Counted from the first letter of the stretch, positions 16,997-26,123 are shown. The stretch: 64,000 bases of DNA from Pandoraea sputorum (GCF_000814845.2 NZ_CP010431.2:3596001-3660000), one strand, 5' to 3'. Notes: generated by a model from the letters alone, not told the origin. Numbers and translations are program-made.

Positions 16997-17755
16997 TTAC
17001 TCGTTGAAGGTCGCCGCCATCGTCTCGGCGGCATTCTGCAACTCGGGCAGGAACGTCATGAGCTTTTCGAGCGTGCAGTGCTGGGCGCTCGCTTGCACGG
17101 CGATGGCCGCACACGCGCGGTTGCGGTCGAGCATCACCGGCACCGCGACGGCAATCATGCCCGGCACGTGCTCTTCGTTGTTCGTGCCGACACGACGCTT
17201 GCGCGTCTCGACGAGTTCGTGGCGCAAATCTTCCAGATCGGTGATCGTGTTTTCTGCACGGGGACGCAACGGCAGGTGCGCAATCAGCTTCTCGCGCCGC
17301 GCTCTGGGCAAGAAAGCCAGCAACAGCTTGCCGCTGGCGGTGCAGTGCAGCGGCACGCGCGAGCCGGGCGAGAGCTTGAGTTGACGCGACCAGTCGGTCT
17401 CCACACGATCGAGATAGACAAGGTCGTCGCCCGACAGCATCGACAGATTGCAGGTCTCACCGAGCTTGTCGACCAGTTGCTGAAGCACGGCATGACGCGC
17501 CGCCGCCGGCCCCAGGTGCATCAGGGCATTGATGGCCATGGCACGCACACGCGACGACGGCTCGTAGTGACGGCTACCCGCTTCACGGGTCACGAGCCAC
17601 GCGGCTTCGAGTTGTTTGAGGATGCGATGCACCGTCTGCTTGGGCAGACCGATCGCGGCAACGATCTCCGCGAGTGTCATCGGCGCGCCTGAGGCGCTGA
17701 GGATTTCGAGAATACGAAATGCGCGGACGGCCGCGGCGTTCGACTGATTGCTCAT
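16997..17755 (-). CDS. IclR family transcriptional regulator
   Basis: The 252-residue protein has an N-terminal winged helix-turn-helix (about residues 8-62, MTLAEIVAAIGLPKQTVHRILKQLE region). A C-terminal IclR effector-binding GAF-like domain follows, with the characteristic LPLHCTASGK-like motif (here VPLHCTASGK). IclR proteins control aromatic, short-chain acid or sugar-acid catabolism. A near-perfect 24-bp inverted repeat about 160-180 bases upstream may be its own operator. The hydroxyacid dehydrogenase gene just upstream on the same strand is a plausible regulon member. Confidence 0.9.
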   Translation of the reverse strand: MSNQSNAAAVRAFRILEILSASGAPMTLAEIVAAIGLPKQTVHRILKQLEAAWLVTREAGSRHYEPSSRVRAMAINALMHLGPAAARHAVLQQLVDKLGETCNLSMLSGDDLVYLDRVETDWSRQLKLSPGSRVPLHCTASGKLLLAFLPRARREKLIAHLPLRPRAENTITDLEDLRHELVETRKRRVGTNNEEHVPGMIAVAVPVMLDRNRACAAIAVQASAQHCTLEKLMTFLPELQNAAETMAATFNE

Positions 17756-18090
17756 GCCGGTTGGGTCTCGGGTTCGAGTTGTGTTCTAGATCGTTATCGC
17801 TCGCGGCGGCTCCCTCCAGTCCCACATTGACACGCAACGCCCCAGCCCGCTCCCAAGCCTCCACGCCACCGTGTCGTCGCGCCGCGACGTCCCGTTTTCC
17901 GCATTCTAGTGCCAATCATCTATTCAGACGATTGGAGATAAACCCGGAGAGATGTCTGATATTTCATACCAGCGGCCGTGGACCGGAGGATGCCCCCCCC
18001 GGGACGGCCTGCGACCGGCGTCACAAACCGTCCGCGCGAGAGCGCTGCGACATCGGACGTCCGAACCCGGACGCCCCGGCCCTCAGACAG
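17756..18090. other. Intergenic region upstream of iclR-type gene
   Basis: These 335 bases contain no protein-like frame. They should hold the promoter of the IclR regulator and the end of the dehydrogenase transcript. The only structured element seen is the palindrome at 17912-17935, listed separately. Confidence 0.5.
17912..17935. promoter_or_regulatory. Inverted repeat, candidate IclR operator
   Basis: The arms CCAATCATCT and AGACGATTGG match at nine of ten positions around a 4-base centre. The repeat is AT-richer than its surroundings and lies in the promoter region of the IclR gene. Confidence 0.5.
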
Positions 18091-19017
18091 TTACGCCTTG
18101 CCCGACAACACGCGCAGACGGTGGATCAGGCTGGACGTGTCCCAGCGCGAACCGCCCAGAGCCTGAACGTCACCATAGAACTGGTCGACGAGCGCCGTGA
18201 CCGGCAGCGAAACGCCGTTGCGCTGCGCTTCGGCCAGACACAGCCCGAGGTCCTTGCGCATCCAGTCCACCGCGAAGCCGTAATCGAACTTACCGTCGAT
18301 CATCGTCTGACCGCGATTGTCCATCTGCCAACTGGCCGCTGCCCCCTTATTGATGACGTCGAGCACGAGCGGCATGTCCAGCCCGGCGCGCTGACCAAAG
18401 TTGATGGCTTCCGACAACCCCTGCACCAGTCCTGCGATACAGATCTGGTTGACCATTTTGGCCAACTGACCGGCCCCGGCTTCGCCGATGCGCGTGACGG
18501 CACGGCCATAGGCGCCGAGCGTGGCGGACACGCGATCGAACGCCGGGGCGTCGCCGCCGCACATGATCGTCAGCACACCGTTCTTGGCGCCGGCTTCGCC
18601 GCCGGAGACCGGGGCGTCGACGAAATGCAGGCCCTTCTCGCGCGCGACGGCGTACAGCTCGCGCGCCACATCGGCCGAGGCCGTGGTGTGGTCGACGAAG
18701 ACGGCGTCCGCCTTCATGCCCGCGAATGCGCCGTGCTCACCGAGCACGACGTTGCGCAGGTCGTCGTCGTTGCCCACGCAGGCGGCGACGATGTCGGCAT
18801 CGCGCACGGCCTCGGCAGGCGTGGCCGCCGCATTGCCGCCATACTCCTTGGCCCATTGCTGCGCCTTGGCCGCCGTACGGTTATAGACCGTCACCGAGTG
18901 ACCGGCACGTTGCAGATGGCCAGCCATCGGGTATCCCATCACGCCCAGTCCGAGGAAGGCGACGCGAAGGGAGGTCGTGGTGGAGGCGGCGGGAGATTGC
19001 GTTGTGGGGGAAGTCAA
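18091..19017 (-). CDS. 3-hydroxyisobutyrate dehydrogenase / tartronate-semialdehyde reductase family oxidoreductase
   Basis: The 308-residue beta-hydroxyacid dehydrogenase has an N-terminal Rossmann motif FLGLGVMGYPMAGHL (residues 21-35). The substrate loop VDAPVSGGEAGAKNG and the helix with the catalytic lysine, GAGQLAKMVNQICIAG, follow. Such enzymes use NAD(P) to oxidise or reduce 3-hydroxyisobutyrate, glycerate/tartronate semialdehyde or similar acids. The exact substrate cannot be read from sequence. The first 16 residues are Ser/Thr-rich and the start could be slightly internal. It is upstream of, and on the same strand as, the IclR-type regulator. Confidence 0.9.
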   Translation of the reverse strand: MTSPTTQSPAASTTTSLRVAFLGLGVMGYPMAGHLQRAGHSVTVYNRTAAKAQQWAKEYGGNAAATPAEAVRDADIVAACVGNDDDLRNVVLGEHGAFAGMKADAVFVDHTTASADVARELYAVAREKGLHFVDAPVSGGEAGAKNGVLTIMCGGDAPAFDRVSATLGAYGRAVTRIGEAGAGQLAKMVNQICIAGLVQGLSEAINFGQRAGLDMPLVLDVINKGAAASWQMDNRGQTMIDGKFDYGFAVDWMRKDLGLCLAEAQRNGVSLPVTALVDQFYGDVQALGGSRWDTSSLIHRLRVLSGKA

Positions 19018-19314
19018 TTCAAGGGCCTCGCAGGTTGGTTCACGATGAGCGACCGGAGGGCACGCAGTGCAAGCGTGCGCACACGGCGGTCTTGTCTGAA
19101 ATACAGGGGGGCTTGCGAGCCGTCATTATAGAGACGGCCGCCGCCCACACGCCAGCGCCATCCCCCGTCGCACGGGGCATCGCGACGATTTCGCCCCAGT
19201 TTGGTGCCCAGCCGGACCGTCCGGACGGCATTCAATAATCGCTCGTAACAATCAGGGGGTCCGGCCTGTTTGAAAAATTGTGTTTCCGTGACTGGCGTTA
19301 CCGCTCCGTTCCGA

Positions 19315-19320
19315 TACAAT
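19315..19320 (+). promoter_or_regulatory. Candidate -10 box of the ybgC-tol operon
   Basis: TACAAT lies 7 bases before the ATG at 19328. If used, transcription would start at or next to that ATG, giving a leaderless or almost leaderless ybgC message. No good -35 element is seen at the right distance, so this is tentative. Confidence 0.35.
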
Positions 19321-19327
19321 GCGCGGC

Positions 19328-19801
19328 ATGGCTGATTTTGATACCTGTTGGTCAATTCGCGTTTACTACGAGGACACGGACGCCGGAGGCGTCGTCTTCT
19401 ACGCCAACTATCTGAAATTCTTCGAACGGGCCCGAACCGAGTGGCTCCGTTCGCTCGGCATCGAGCAACTTGAACTGGCCCGCAATACCGGAATGATCTT
19501 TATTGTGCGCGCCACGGCACTCGATTATCTGAGTCCTGCCCGGCTCGACGATCTCGTCGTCATCAAAAGCCGCATCGAACGTATTGGCGGCGCCTCCGTC
19601 GACTTCCTTCAGGAAGCGTGGCGCGACGCCCCCGACGGCAGCAGCGAACTGTTGGCGCGCGGCAGCATCAAAATCGGCTGCGTGGCCGCAGACACGTTGC
19701 GCCCAGGCAAGATTCCCGCGCACGTGCGCCTCGCCATGCAATCGGCAGCCAGGACGGCTCAAGCCTTAGCGGATGCAGTTGCCCCATCGGCAGCCGCCTG
19801 A
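19328..19801 (+). CDS. ybgC: Tol-Pal system-associated acyl-CoA thioesterase YbgC
   Basis: The 157-residue hot-dog-fold thioesterase carries the family signature VYYEDTDAGGVVFYANYLKF, with the catalytic Asp, near the N-terminus, followed by FFERARTEWL. YbgC hydrolyses acyl-CoAs or acyl-ACP at the inner membrane and always heads the tol-pal cluster, as here. An ATG three codons earlier (19319) overlaps a TACAAT box and is judged less likely. tolQ begins 38 bases after the stop. Confidence 0.92.
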   Translation: MADFDTCWSIRVYYEDTDAGGVVFYANYLKFFERARTEWLRSLGIEQLELARNTGMIFIVRATALDYLSPARLDDLVVIKSRIERIGGASVDFLQEAWRDAPDGSSELLARGSIKIGCVAADTLRPGKIPAHVRLAMQSAARTAQALADAVAPSAAA

Positions 19802-19839
19802 AGCCAGGACAATAATTCCGGTCAGTCAATAACCACACC

Positions 19840-20514
19840 ATGCCCGATCAAGACCTTTCCATCATTTCGCTGGTCATGCATGCCAGCGTGCTCGCCCAGG
19901 CAGTCATGGGCCTGCTGTTGCTGCTCTCGCTGCTCTCGTGGACGCACATCTTCCGCAAGATCTTCGCGATCCGTCGCGCGCGCGCCCAGACCGAGCGCTT
20001 CGAGCGCGACTTCTGGTCCGGCGGCGATCTTCAGGCGCTGTATCAAAGCGCGCTGAACAACCGTCACCAGACCGGTGCGCTGGAACGCATCTTCGAATCG
20101 GGCATGCGCGAATACATCAAGGCGAGCGAGAAAGGCCTGAACGATCCGCACGCCATTCTGGACGGTGCGCGGCGCGCCATGCGGGCTTGCTATCAACGTG
20201 AAATGGACTCGCTCGAAGCGAATCTGCCGTTCCTCGCGTCGGTCGGTTCGGTCAGCCCGTACATTGGTCTGTTCGGTACGGTGTGGGGTATCATGAACGC
20301 TTTCCGCGGCCTCTCGAACGTGCAACAGGCAACGCTCGCCAACGTGGCGCCGGGTATCGCGGAAGCGCTGGTGGCGACTGCCATCGGTCTGTTCGCCGCT
20401 ATCCCTGCCGTGGTTGCCTACAACCGCTTCGCCACCGACATCGACCGGCTGTCGATCCGCTTCGAGAGTTTCGTCGAAGAATTCTCCAACATCCTGCAAC
20501 GGCAGATTCACTAA
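19840..20514 (+). CDS. tolQ: TolQ, inner-membrane proton-channel subunit
   Basis: The 224-residue MotA/ExbB-family protein has a first helix at about residues 12-35 (LAQAVMGLLLLLSLLSW), a long cytoplasmic loop, and two further helices near 130-155 and 165-190. The conserved blocks ASVGSVSPYIGLFGTVWGIM and IAEALVATAIGLFAAIPAVVAYN are present. It forms the TolQ5R2 motor that uses the proton gradient to energise TolA in outer-membrane constriction at division. It is the second gene of the ybgC-tolQRAB-pal-cpoB operon, with tolR 21 bases downstream. Confidence 0.97.
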   Translation: MPDQDLSIISLVMHASVLAQAVMGLLLLLSLLSWTHIFRKIFAIRRARAQTERFERDFWSGGDLQALYQSALNNRHQTGALERIFESGMREYIKASEKGLNDPHAILDGARRAMRACYQREMDSLEANLPFLASVGSVSPYIGLFGTVWGIMNAFRGLSNVQQATLANVAPGIAEALVATAIGLFAAIPAVVAYNRFATDIDRLSIRFESFVEEFSNILQRQIH

Positions 20515-20535
20515 GCATTCCGGGAGCGCCGAGAC

Positions 20536-20970
20536 ATGGCAGGTTCTATGCGCAACGCTCGCCGCGGCCGTCGCGCCATGGCGGACATCAACGTCGTACC
20601 GTATATCGACGTGATGCTGGTGCTGCTCGTCATCTTCATGGTGGCTGCCCCGCTGGTCGCGCCGTCGATCGTCAATCTGCCGAGCGTCGCCAATGCGAGC
20701 CCGCAGCAGCAGACGCCGCCGGTGGTCGTCAACATCGAAGCGGACAATCGCATGCTGGTGCGTTACAAGGATGGTGAAAATACCATCGAGCAACGCATGA
20801 GCGGGGGCGATCTGACCGGTTTCCTGCAAGGCCGTCAGGCGGCGAACCCGGATCAGCCGGTCGTCATCGCCGCCGACAAGTCGGTGCGGTATGAAATCGT
20901 CATGAACGTGATGTCCGATCTCAAGGCTCAGGGCGTGAAACGCGTGGGCCTGCTCGTCAAGCAGAAATGA
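20536..20970 (+). CDS. tolR: TolR, periplasmic-domain stator subunit
   Basis: The 144-residue ExbD/TolR-family protein has one membrane helix (about residues 22-42). This includes the proton-carrying Asp in NVVPYIDVMLVLLVIFM, and a periplasmic domain ends in GVKRVGLLVKQK. It pairs with TolQ. The stop overlaps the tolA start (ATGA), a standard coupling in this operon. The N-terminal MAGSMRNARRGRR is basic, as expected for the cytoplasmic tail. Confidence 0.97.
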   Translation: MAGSMRNARRGRRAMADINVVPYIDVMLVLLVIFMVAAPLVAPSIVNLPSVANASPQQQTPPVVVNIEADNRMLVRYKDGENTIEQRMSGGDLTGFLQGRQAANPDQPVVIAADKSVRYEIVMNVMSDLKAQGVKRVGLLVKQK

Positions 20971-22091
20971 GTCGCACTGTAGCTCGCTCCGACCTTCCCA
21001 TCGGTCCGCGCAAGGATGAGCGCGGCACGGGACGGGCATTCCTTCTGGCGCTGCTCATGCATGCGCTGCTGTTCGCCCTGCTCTTCTACGGCATGCGCTG
21101 GCAGAACAGCTCGCCCGCCGGTTCCGAAGCGGAATTGTGGACGCCGACCGAAGTGGCCGAACCCACGCCGCCTGTCGTGACGCCGCCGCCCACACCGGCC
21201 CCGCCGGCCGTGGCCGCGCCGACGCCACCAGCCGAAGACGCCGACATCGCCCTCCAGCAGAAAAAGCGCAAGCAGGAACAGCAAGCCGCCGAGCAGGCGC
21301 GCCTGCTCGAAGCGCAGCAGGAAAAGGCCCGTCAGGAAGCGCTCAAGCAGAAACAACTTGCCGAGCAGCAGGCTGCGGCCGAACTCGCGCGCAAGAAGGC
21401 TGCGGCGGACGAGGCGGCGCGTCAGCAGAAGCTGGCCGATCAGAAGAAAGCTGACGAACAGAAACGTCAGAAGGAAGAAGACGCCAAGAAGGCCGAACAA
21501 TTGAAGCAGCAACAATTGGCAGACGCGCAGAAGAAAGCGGATGCCGAGAAGAAGGCTGCAGAAGACAAGGCTGCCAAGGCCAAGGCTGCAAAGGAAGCCG
21601 CTGCACAAAAGGCTGCGGAGGCGGCGCGAGCCGATCGTCTGGCCTCGTTGCGCGGCATGGCGGGAGGCACTCCGGGCGCGACCGGCAACGGTCTGGGCTC
21701 GCAGGCAGGCGGTACCGGCTCGGGCGCCGGCGGCACAGCATCGGCGGGTTACGCCGACCGGGTGCGCGCCAAGGTCAAGCCGAATATCGCTTATGGTGGC
21801 GACACCGAGGGCAATCCCACGGCGGTCGTGACGGTACGTCTGGCACCGGATGGCAGCGTACTGTCGATGCAACTGGCCAAGTCGAGCGGCAACCCTGCGT
21901 GGGACGCCGCCGTGCAGGCTGCCATCACCAAATCCGATCCGTTGCCGCGCGACACGAACGGCAAAGCCCCCCGACCGTCAACCTGCGCTTCAGTCCAAAA
22001 GGCTGAGTATGTTGTCAAACGGGAACGAAAACCGAGCGATGCGAGTCCATTTTCATTCGAATGTGGTAAAAATGGCCCTTGCAACGCGTAA
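20967..22091 (+). CDS. tolA: TolA, with apparent C-terminal frameshift
   Basis: The protein spans the periplasm linking TolQR to Pal. The N-terminal helix (about residues 24-43), a Pro-rich stretch, a long Ala/Lys/Glu/Gln coiled coil (about 85-230), a Gly-rich hinge and the C-terminal domain TVRLAPDGSVLSMQLAKSSG are all clear. The normal ending is PTVNLRFSPKG followed by TGA. That ending is present in the next frame, with its stop at 22004-22006. The continuous frame departs from it at the C6 run 21967-21972 (or within a few bases) and runs on to a stop at 22091, adding an unrelated Cys/Lys-rich tail. One base is therefore missing relative to the expected gene. Confidence 0.9.
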   Translation: MSRTVARSDLPIGPRKDERGTGRAFLLALLMHALLFALLFYGMRWQNSSPAGSEAELWTPTEVAEPTPPVVTPPPTPAPPAVAAPTPPAEDADIALQQKKRKQEQQAAEQARLLEAQQEKARQEALKQKQLAEQQAAAELARKKAAADEAARQQKLADQKKADEQKRQKEEDAKKAEQLKQQQLADAQKKADAEKKAAEDKAAKAKAAKEAAAQKAAEAARADRLASLRGMAGGTPGATGNGLGSQAGGTGSGAGGTASAGYADRVRAKVKPNIAYGGDTEGNPTAVVTVRLAPDGSVLSMQLAKSSGNPAWDAAVQAAITKSDPLPRDTNGKAPRPSTCASVQKAEYVVKRERKPSDASPFSFECGKNGPCNA

Positions 22092-22107
22092 CTGACCAAT
22101 CGAACGC

Positions 22108-23400
22108 ATGCGAATCTCCAGTCAATATGCATGGCGTGCGCTGGTGGCCACCTGGCTCACCGCGGCTTGCACGATCGCCCATGCGCAGACACCGCTGACC
22201 GTCGACATTACGGGCGTCGGCTCCAACCGTTACCCGATCGCCGTGTCGACTTTCAAAGGCACGGCGCCGACGGATATCGTCGCCGTCGTCAAGGCCGACC
22301 TGAGCAACAGCGGTCGCTTCAATCAGATCGATACGGGTGGCGCCACCGTTGGTGTGGACGATTCGGTCGATCTCGGCACGTGGCGCGCCAAGGGCGCGAA
22401 CGCTTTCGTCTCCGGCACCATCACGCCGGCAGGCAACGGCAACTTCCAGGTCAGCTTCCGTCTTTACGATGCCGTGAACGGCCAGCCGCTTGGCGGTCTG
22501 GCGCTGACGTCGTCGCAAGCCAACCTGCGCCTGACTGCACACAAGATCGCCGACTACATCTACCAGAAGTTGCTGGGCGATCGCGGTGTGTTCGCCACGC
22601 GTCTGTCGTACGTGCTGCATAACGGCCCGAACTACCAGTTGCAGATTTCCGACTCCGACGGTCAGGACGCGCGCGTTGCCCTGAACAGCCGCGAGCCGAT
22701 CATCTCGCCGGCCTGGTCGCCGGACGGCACCAAGGTCGCTTACGTCTCCTTCGAGAAGCGCAAGCCGGTCGTGTACATCCACGATCTGCCGAGCGGCCGT
22801 CGTGCCGTGCTGGCCAACGAGCGTGGCAACAACTCGGCACCGTCGTGGTCGCCGGACGGCAGCAAGCTGGCCGTGGCCCTCTCGCGCGACGGCAACACGC
22901 AGATCTATCAGGTCAACGCCAATGGCGGTGGCCTCAAACGTCTGTCGCGCAGCGGCGCGATCGACACCGAACCGCAGTATTCCCCGGACGGCAAATGGAT
23001 TTACTTCACGAGCGATCGTGGCGGTGGTCCGCAAATCTACAAGATGCCGGCCGGTGGCGAGAGCGAAGGCGGCGCGCAGCGCGTGACCTTCAAGGGGAGT
23101 TACAACGTCAGCCCGCGAATCAGTCCCGACGGCAAGTTGCTCGCGTTCATCGCGCGTCAGGGTGGCGGATTCAAGCTGAGCGTGCAGGATATGAGCACTG
23201 GCGATGTTACGGCTCTGACCGACACCAGCCACGACGAGTCACCGAGTTTTGCCGCGAACGGCAAGTACATTCTTTATGCAACGCAGTCCGGAGGCCGAAA
23301 GGTTCTCGCGGCAGTCTCGGTGGACGGGCAAACCCGGCAGATTCTTCAGGTTCGAGGAGGGGAAGTTCGCGAACCCTCCTGGGGCCCTTTCATGCAATAA
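22108..23400 (+). CDS. tolB: TolB, periplasmic beta-propeller
   Basis: The 430-residue protein has a signal peptide ending near THIAHAQ-like residues 20-27 (TIAHAQT), an N-terminal alpha/beta domain, and a six-bladed propeller marked by repeated SPDGTKVAY / SPDGSKLAV / SPDGKWIYF / SPDGKLLAF motifs. It binds Pal and the colicin-box partner proteins in the periplasm. In this sequence it begins only 17 bases after the read-through end of tolA, but 102 bases after the expected tolA stop. Confidence 0.96.
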   Translation: MRISSQYAWRALVATWLTAACTIAHAQTPLTVDITGVGSNRYPIAVSTFKGTAPTDIVAVVKADLSNSGRFNQIDTGGATVGVDDSVDLGTWRAKGANAFVSGTITPAGNGNFQVSFRLYDAVNGQPLGGLALTSSQANLRLTAHKIADYIYQKLLGDRGVFATRLSYVLHNGPNYQLQISDSDGQDARVALNSREPIISPAWSPDGTKVAYVSFEKRKPVVYIHDLPSGRRAVLANERGNNSAPSWSPDGSKLAVALSRDGNTQIYQVNANGGGLKRLSRSGAIDTEPQYSPDGKWIYFTSDRGGGPQIYKMPAGGESEGGAQRVTFKGSYNVSPRISPDGKLLAFIARQGGGFKLSVQDMSTGDVTALTDTSHDESPSFAANGKYILYATQSGGRKVLAAVSVDGQTRQILQVRGGEVREPSWGPFMQ

Positions 23401-23430
23401 CATCAACAGCAACATCAATCGGAGGCTCAT

Positions 23431-23931
23431 ATGAGTTCCCTGCTTCGTAATATCCTCGCCATCTCTTCGCTGGCCGCTCTGGCCGCTTGCTCGTCGGGCG
23501 TGAAGCTCGACGACCAGGCTAACGCCAACAAGGGTCAGACCACGACCGACGCACGCGCCGTCGCCCCCGTCGACGCATCGGCTGACGAACTGAACAACCC
23601 GAACGGCCCGCTCGCCAAGCGCAGCGTGTACTTCGGTTTCGATTCGTACAGCGTCGATTCGCAATACACCCCGCTGCTCCAGGCTCACTCGGCCTTCCTG
23701 TCGAAGTACTCGCAACGTCACGTGCTGCTGCAAGGCAACACCGACCCGCGCGGTACCAGCGAGTACAACCTGGCCCTGGGTCAGAAGCGTGCTGAAGCCG
23801 TGCTGAAGACGATGACGGCACTGGGCGCCAACGCCAGCCAGATGGAAGCCGTGTCGCTGGGCAAGGAAAAGGCTACGGGTACCGACGAAGCCACCTGGGC
23901 CCAAGACCGTCGCGTCGACCTGGCTTATTGA
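23431..23931 (+). CDS. pal: Pal, peptidoglycan-associated lipoprotein
   Basis: The 166-residue lipoprotein has the lipobox LAAC with Cys20, so it is exported and lipidated, and anchors to the outer membrane. The OmpA-like peptidoglycan-binding domain has VYFGFDSYSVD at its start and NTDPRGTSEYNLALGQKRA as the diaminopimelate-binding signature. A good ribosome site (GGAGG) precedes the ATG. It completes the Tol-Pal complex that tethers the outer membrane to the wall. Confidence 0.97.
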   Translation: MSSLLRNILAISSLAALAACSSGVKLDDQANANKGQTTTDARAVAPVDASADELNNPNGPLAKRSVYFGFDSYSVDSQYTPLLQAHSAFLSKYSQRHVLLQGNTDPRGTSEYNLALGQKRAEAVLKTMTALGANASQMEAVSLGKEKATGTDEATWAQDRRVDLAY

Positions 23932-23941
23932 TTGAATCGTC

Positions 23942-24685
23942 ATGACGTCTCGTTTGCTTAAAAACATGATCTGCGCGGTGACGCTCGGCACTTCGGTGCT
24001 GAGCCCGCTTGCGCATGCCGGATTGTTCGACGACGACGAGGCGCGCAAAGCGATCCTCGATATCCGCAGCCGCCTGGATTCAGACAAGCAGCGGATCGAG
24101 GGGCTCACGCGCAACGTGCTGGATTTGAACAACCAGATCCAGCAGTTGCAACGTGATCTGGCCGATCAACGCGGCCAGAACGAAGATCTGAAGAACCAGC
24201 TTGCGAACCTGCAACAGAGTCAAAAGGATTTCTACAACGACCTCGACGGTCGCCTGAAGAAATTCGAACCGCAGCAGATGACCGTCGGCGGCGTGACCGG
24301 CACCGTCCAACCGGGCGAGAAGGAAGTTTTCGACGCCGCGCTGACGAAATTCCGCAATGGTGACTACAAGGGTGCGCAAACGGATTTCCGGACCTTCACA
24401 GCGAAGTATCCCGCCAGCCCGTATCAACCCGAAGCTCAGTTCTGGCTTGGCAATGCGCAGTACGCCAACAAAGATCTGAAGGGTTCGACTGCGACGCTGC
24501 AAGGGATCGTGACGAAGTACCCGACGAGCCCGAAGGCTGCCGAGGCCATGCTGGCAATTGCCAGCAACCAGGCGGAATCCGGGCAGACTGCGGCAGCGAA
24601 GAAAACGTTGCAGGATCTGGTGGCCAGGTACCCGGACACCGAATCGGCAGCGGAAGCCAAGAAACGCTCGGCCAAGCTGAAGTAA
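23942..24685 (+). CDS. cpoB: CpoB (YbgF), Tol-Pal coordinator of division
   Basis: The 247-residue periplasmic protein has a signal peptide (MTSRLLKNMICAVTLGTSV..., cleavage near AHAGLF). An N-terminal trimerising coiled coil follows (about residues 35-105), rich in heptads such as LNNQIQQLQRDLADQ. The C-terminus has TPR repeats with FWLGNAQYANKDLKGS. CpoB links peptidoglycan synthesis by PBP1B with Tol-driven outer-membrane constriction. The gene is the last of the operon, and a hairpin follows at 24744-24769. Confidence 0.95.
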   Translation: MTSRLLKNMICAVTLGTSVLSPLAHAGLFDDDEARKAILDIRSRLDSDKQRIEGLTRNVLDLNNQIQQLQRDLADQRGQNEDLKNQLANLQQSQKDFYNDLDGRLKKFEPQQMTVGGVTGTVQPGEKEVFDAALTKFRNGDYKGAQTDFRTFTAKYPASPYQPEAQFWLGNAQYANKDLKGSTATLQGIVTKYPTSPKAAEAMLAIASNQAESGQTAAAKKTLQDLVARYPDTESAAEAKKRSAKLK

Positions 24686-25007
24686 GACGCCCCCTGGGAG
24701 GTTGAGCGAACCAACCTTCCGTGTGAGGTCACTCGTCAAACGAACGACGCCGCCCCTGGGCGGCGTTGTCGTTTCCGGTGTACGCGGCATGACCTCAAGT
24801 AGAATACGGACTTTCCAAACGTTCGAGGCGCGGCGTCTCAGGGGATGCGTGTGGACCGTCAGTGTCCCGCACGTCATGGCGACCGTACCCGCGATGTGAT
24901 CGTGCACAGGTTGCGCATCACGTCTGATAACAACACTGCCGGCCGCGCCCCGTGGCTCGCGTCAACGTATCGAACGGCCAGTCCGGCCGCTATCGTCTTC
25001 TCGCCTC
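24686..25007. other. Intergenic region after tol-pal operon
   Basis: Apart from the terminator hairpin at 24744-24769, these 322 bases show nothing coding. A TAGAAT box near 24798-24805 could be part of a promoter for the YeeE/YedE gene. No RNA gene was recognised. Confidence 0.45.
24744..24774 (+). terminator. Terminator of the tol-pal operon
   Basis: GACGCCGCC and GGCGGCGTT form a GC-rich stem with a short CCTG loop, extended by further pairs and followed by GTCGTTT. It lies about 60 bases after the cpoB stop codon. Confidence 0.7.
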
Positions 25008-26123
25008 ATGACCGACGTCGATCTGAACGCCCTCTCCCACACTGTCGTGTGGCTCACCTTTGGCCTGGCCTTCGTGTTTGGCGCCGTACTCCAGCGCACG
25101 CACTTCTGCACGATGGGCGCACTCTCAGACATCGTGAACATCGGTGACTGGAATCGTATGCGGATGTGGTGGCTTGCCATCGGCGTCGCGACCATCGGCA
25201 CGGGCGTACTCGCCTCGCAGGGCATCATCGATCCGGTCAAGGCCATTTACACGACGCCTCGCTTCACCTGGCTCTCGTATCTCGTCGGCGGCTGGTTCTT
25301 CGGCTTCGGCATGGTGCTCGCGTCCGGATGCGGCAGCAAGACGCTCGTGCGCATCGGCGGTGGCAATCTGAAATCGTTGCTCGTCTTCGTGATGATCGGC
25401 GTGTCGGCATACATGACACTCAAGGGCTTGTTCGCCGTCTTGCGCGTGGCCGCGCTCGATAGCGTGCAGACGACGTTTGCGACGTCACAGGATCTGCCCA
25501 CGCTCCTTGGCGGTCTGTTCGGCGGCGACGTGCACCGTGCGCAACTCGTGCTCGGCCTGATCGTCGGCGGTGCATTCGTAGTTGCCGCCGTTGTCCGGCG
25601 CGAATTCTGGACGTTCGACAATCTGCTCGGCGGACTCGTGGTGGGCGCGATCATCGTGGCGCTCTGGTACGTCTCGGGCAAGATCGGTTACGTCGCAGAG
25701 AATCCGAACACGCTTGAAGAGAGTTTCGTTGCGACGAACTCCGGCAAGATGGAAGCGCTGTCGTTCGTCTCGCCGCTGGCTTACACGCTGTATTGGCTGA
25801 TGATGTGGAGCGACACGAGCAACGTTATCACGCTGGGAATTTCGAGCGTGCTCGGCGTGATCGCCGGTTCGTTCGTGTACGCCCTCGTATCGCGCAACTT
25901 CCGCTGGGAAGGTTTCCACGGCACGGAAGACACGGCGAATCACATGGTCGGCGGAGCGTTAATGGGATTCGGTGGCGTGACGGCGCTGGGTTGCACGGTC
26001 GGACAGGGGCTCTCGGGTGTGTCGACGCTGGCGGTCGGGTCGTTCGTCGCCATCGCGGCGATTCTGGTGGGCGGCGTCTGTGCGTTCAAGTATCAGATGT
26101 GGCGCATTGAGCGCAGCGTTTGA
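25008..26123 (+). CDS. YeeE/YedE family sulfur-compound transporter
   Basis: The 371-residue membrane protein has about ten hydrophobic segments and the conserved cysteine motifs of the YeeE/YedE (TsuA-like) family: QRTHFCTMGALSD, LASGCGSKTLVRIG and ALGCTVGQGLSG. Family members import thiosulfate or related sulfur species, passing them along cysteines in the pore. The internal pseudo-symmetry is visible as two halves each ending with a Cys-Gly motif. No TusA-like partner is adjacent. The start at 25008 (ATGACCGACGTC) matches the family N-terminus. Confidence 0.88.
   Translation: MTDVDLNALSHTVVWLTFGLAFVFGAVLQRTHFCTMGALSDIVNIGDWNRMRMWWLAIGVATIGTGVLASQGIIDPVKAIYTTPRFTWLSYLVGGWFFGFGMVLASGCGSKTLVRIGGGNLKSLLVFVMIGVSAYMTLKGLFAVLRVAALDSVQTTFATSQDLPTLLGGLFGGDVHRAQLVLGLIVGGAFVVAAVVRREFWTFDNLLGGLVVGAIIVALWYVSGKIGYVAENPNTLEESFVATNSGKMEALSFVSPLAYTLYWLMMWSDTSNVITLGISSVLGVIAGSFVYALVSRNFRWEGFHGTEDTANHMVGGALMGFGGVTALGCTVGQGLSGVSTLAVGSFVAIAAILVGGVCAFKYQMWRIERSV

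Noticed and set aside
20928..21872. A Leu/Phe-rich minus-strand frame opposite tolA
   Set aside because: It mirrors the Lys/Glu/Gln codons of the TolA coiled coil, which read as Leu/Phe/Ser on the other strand.
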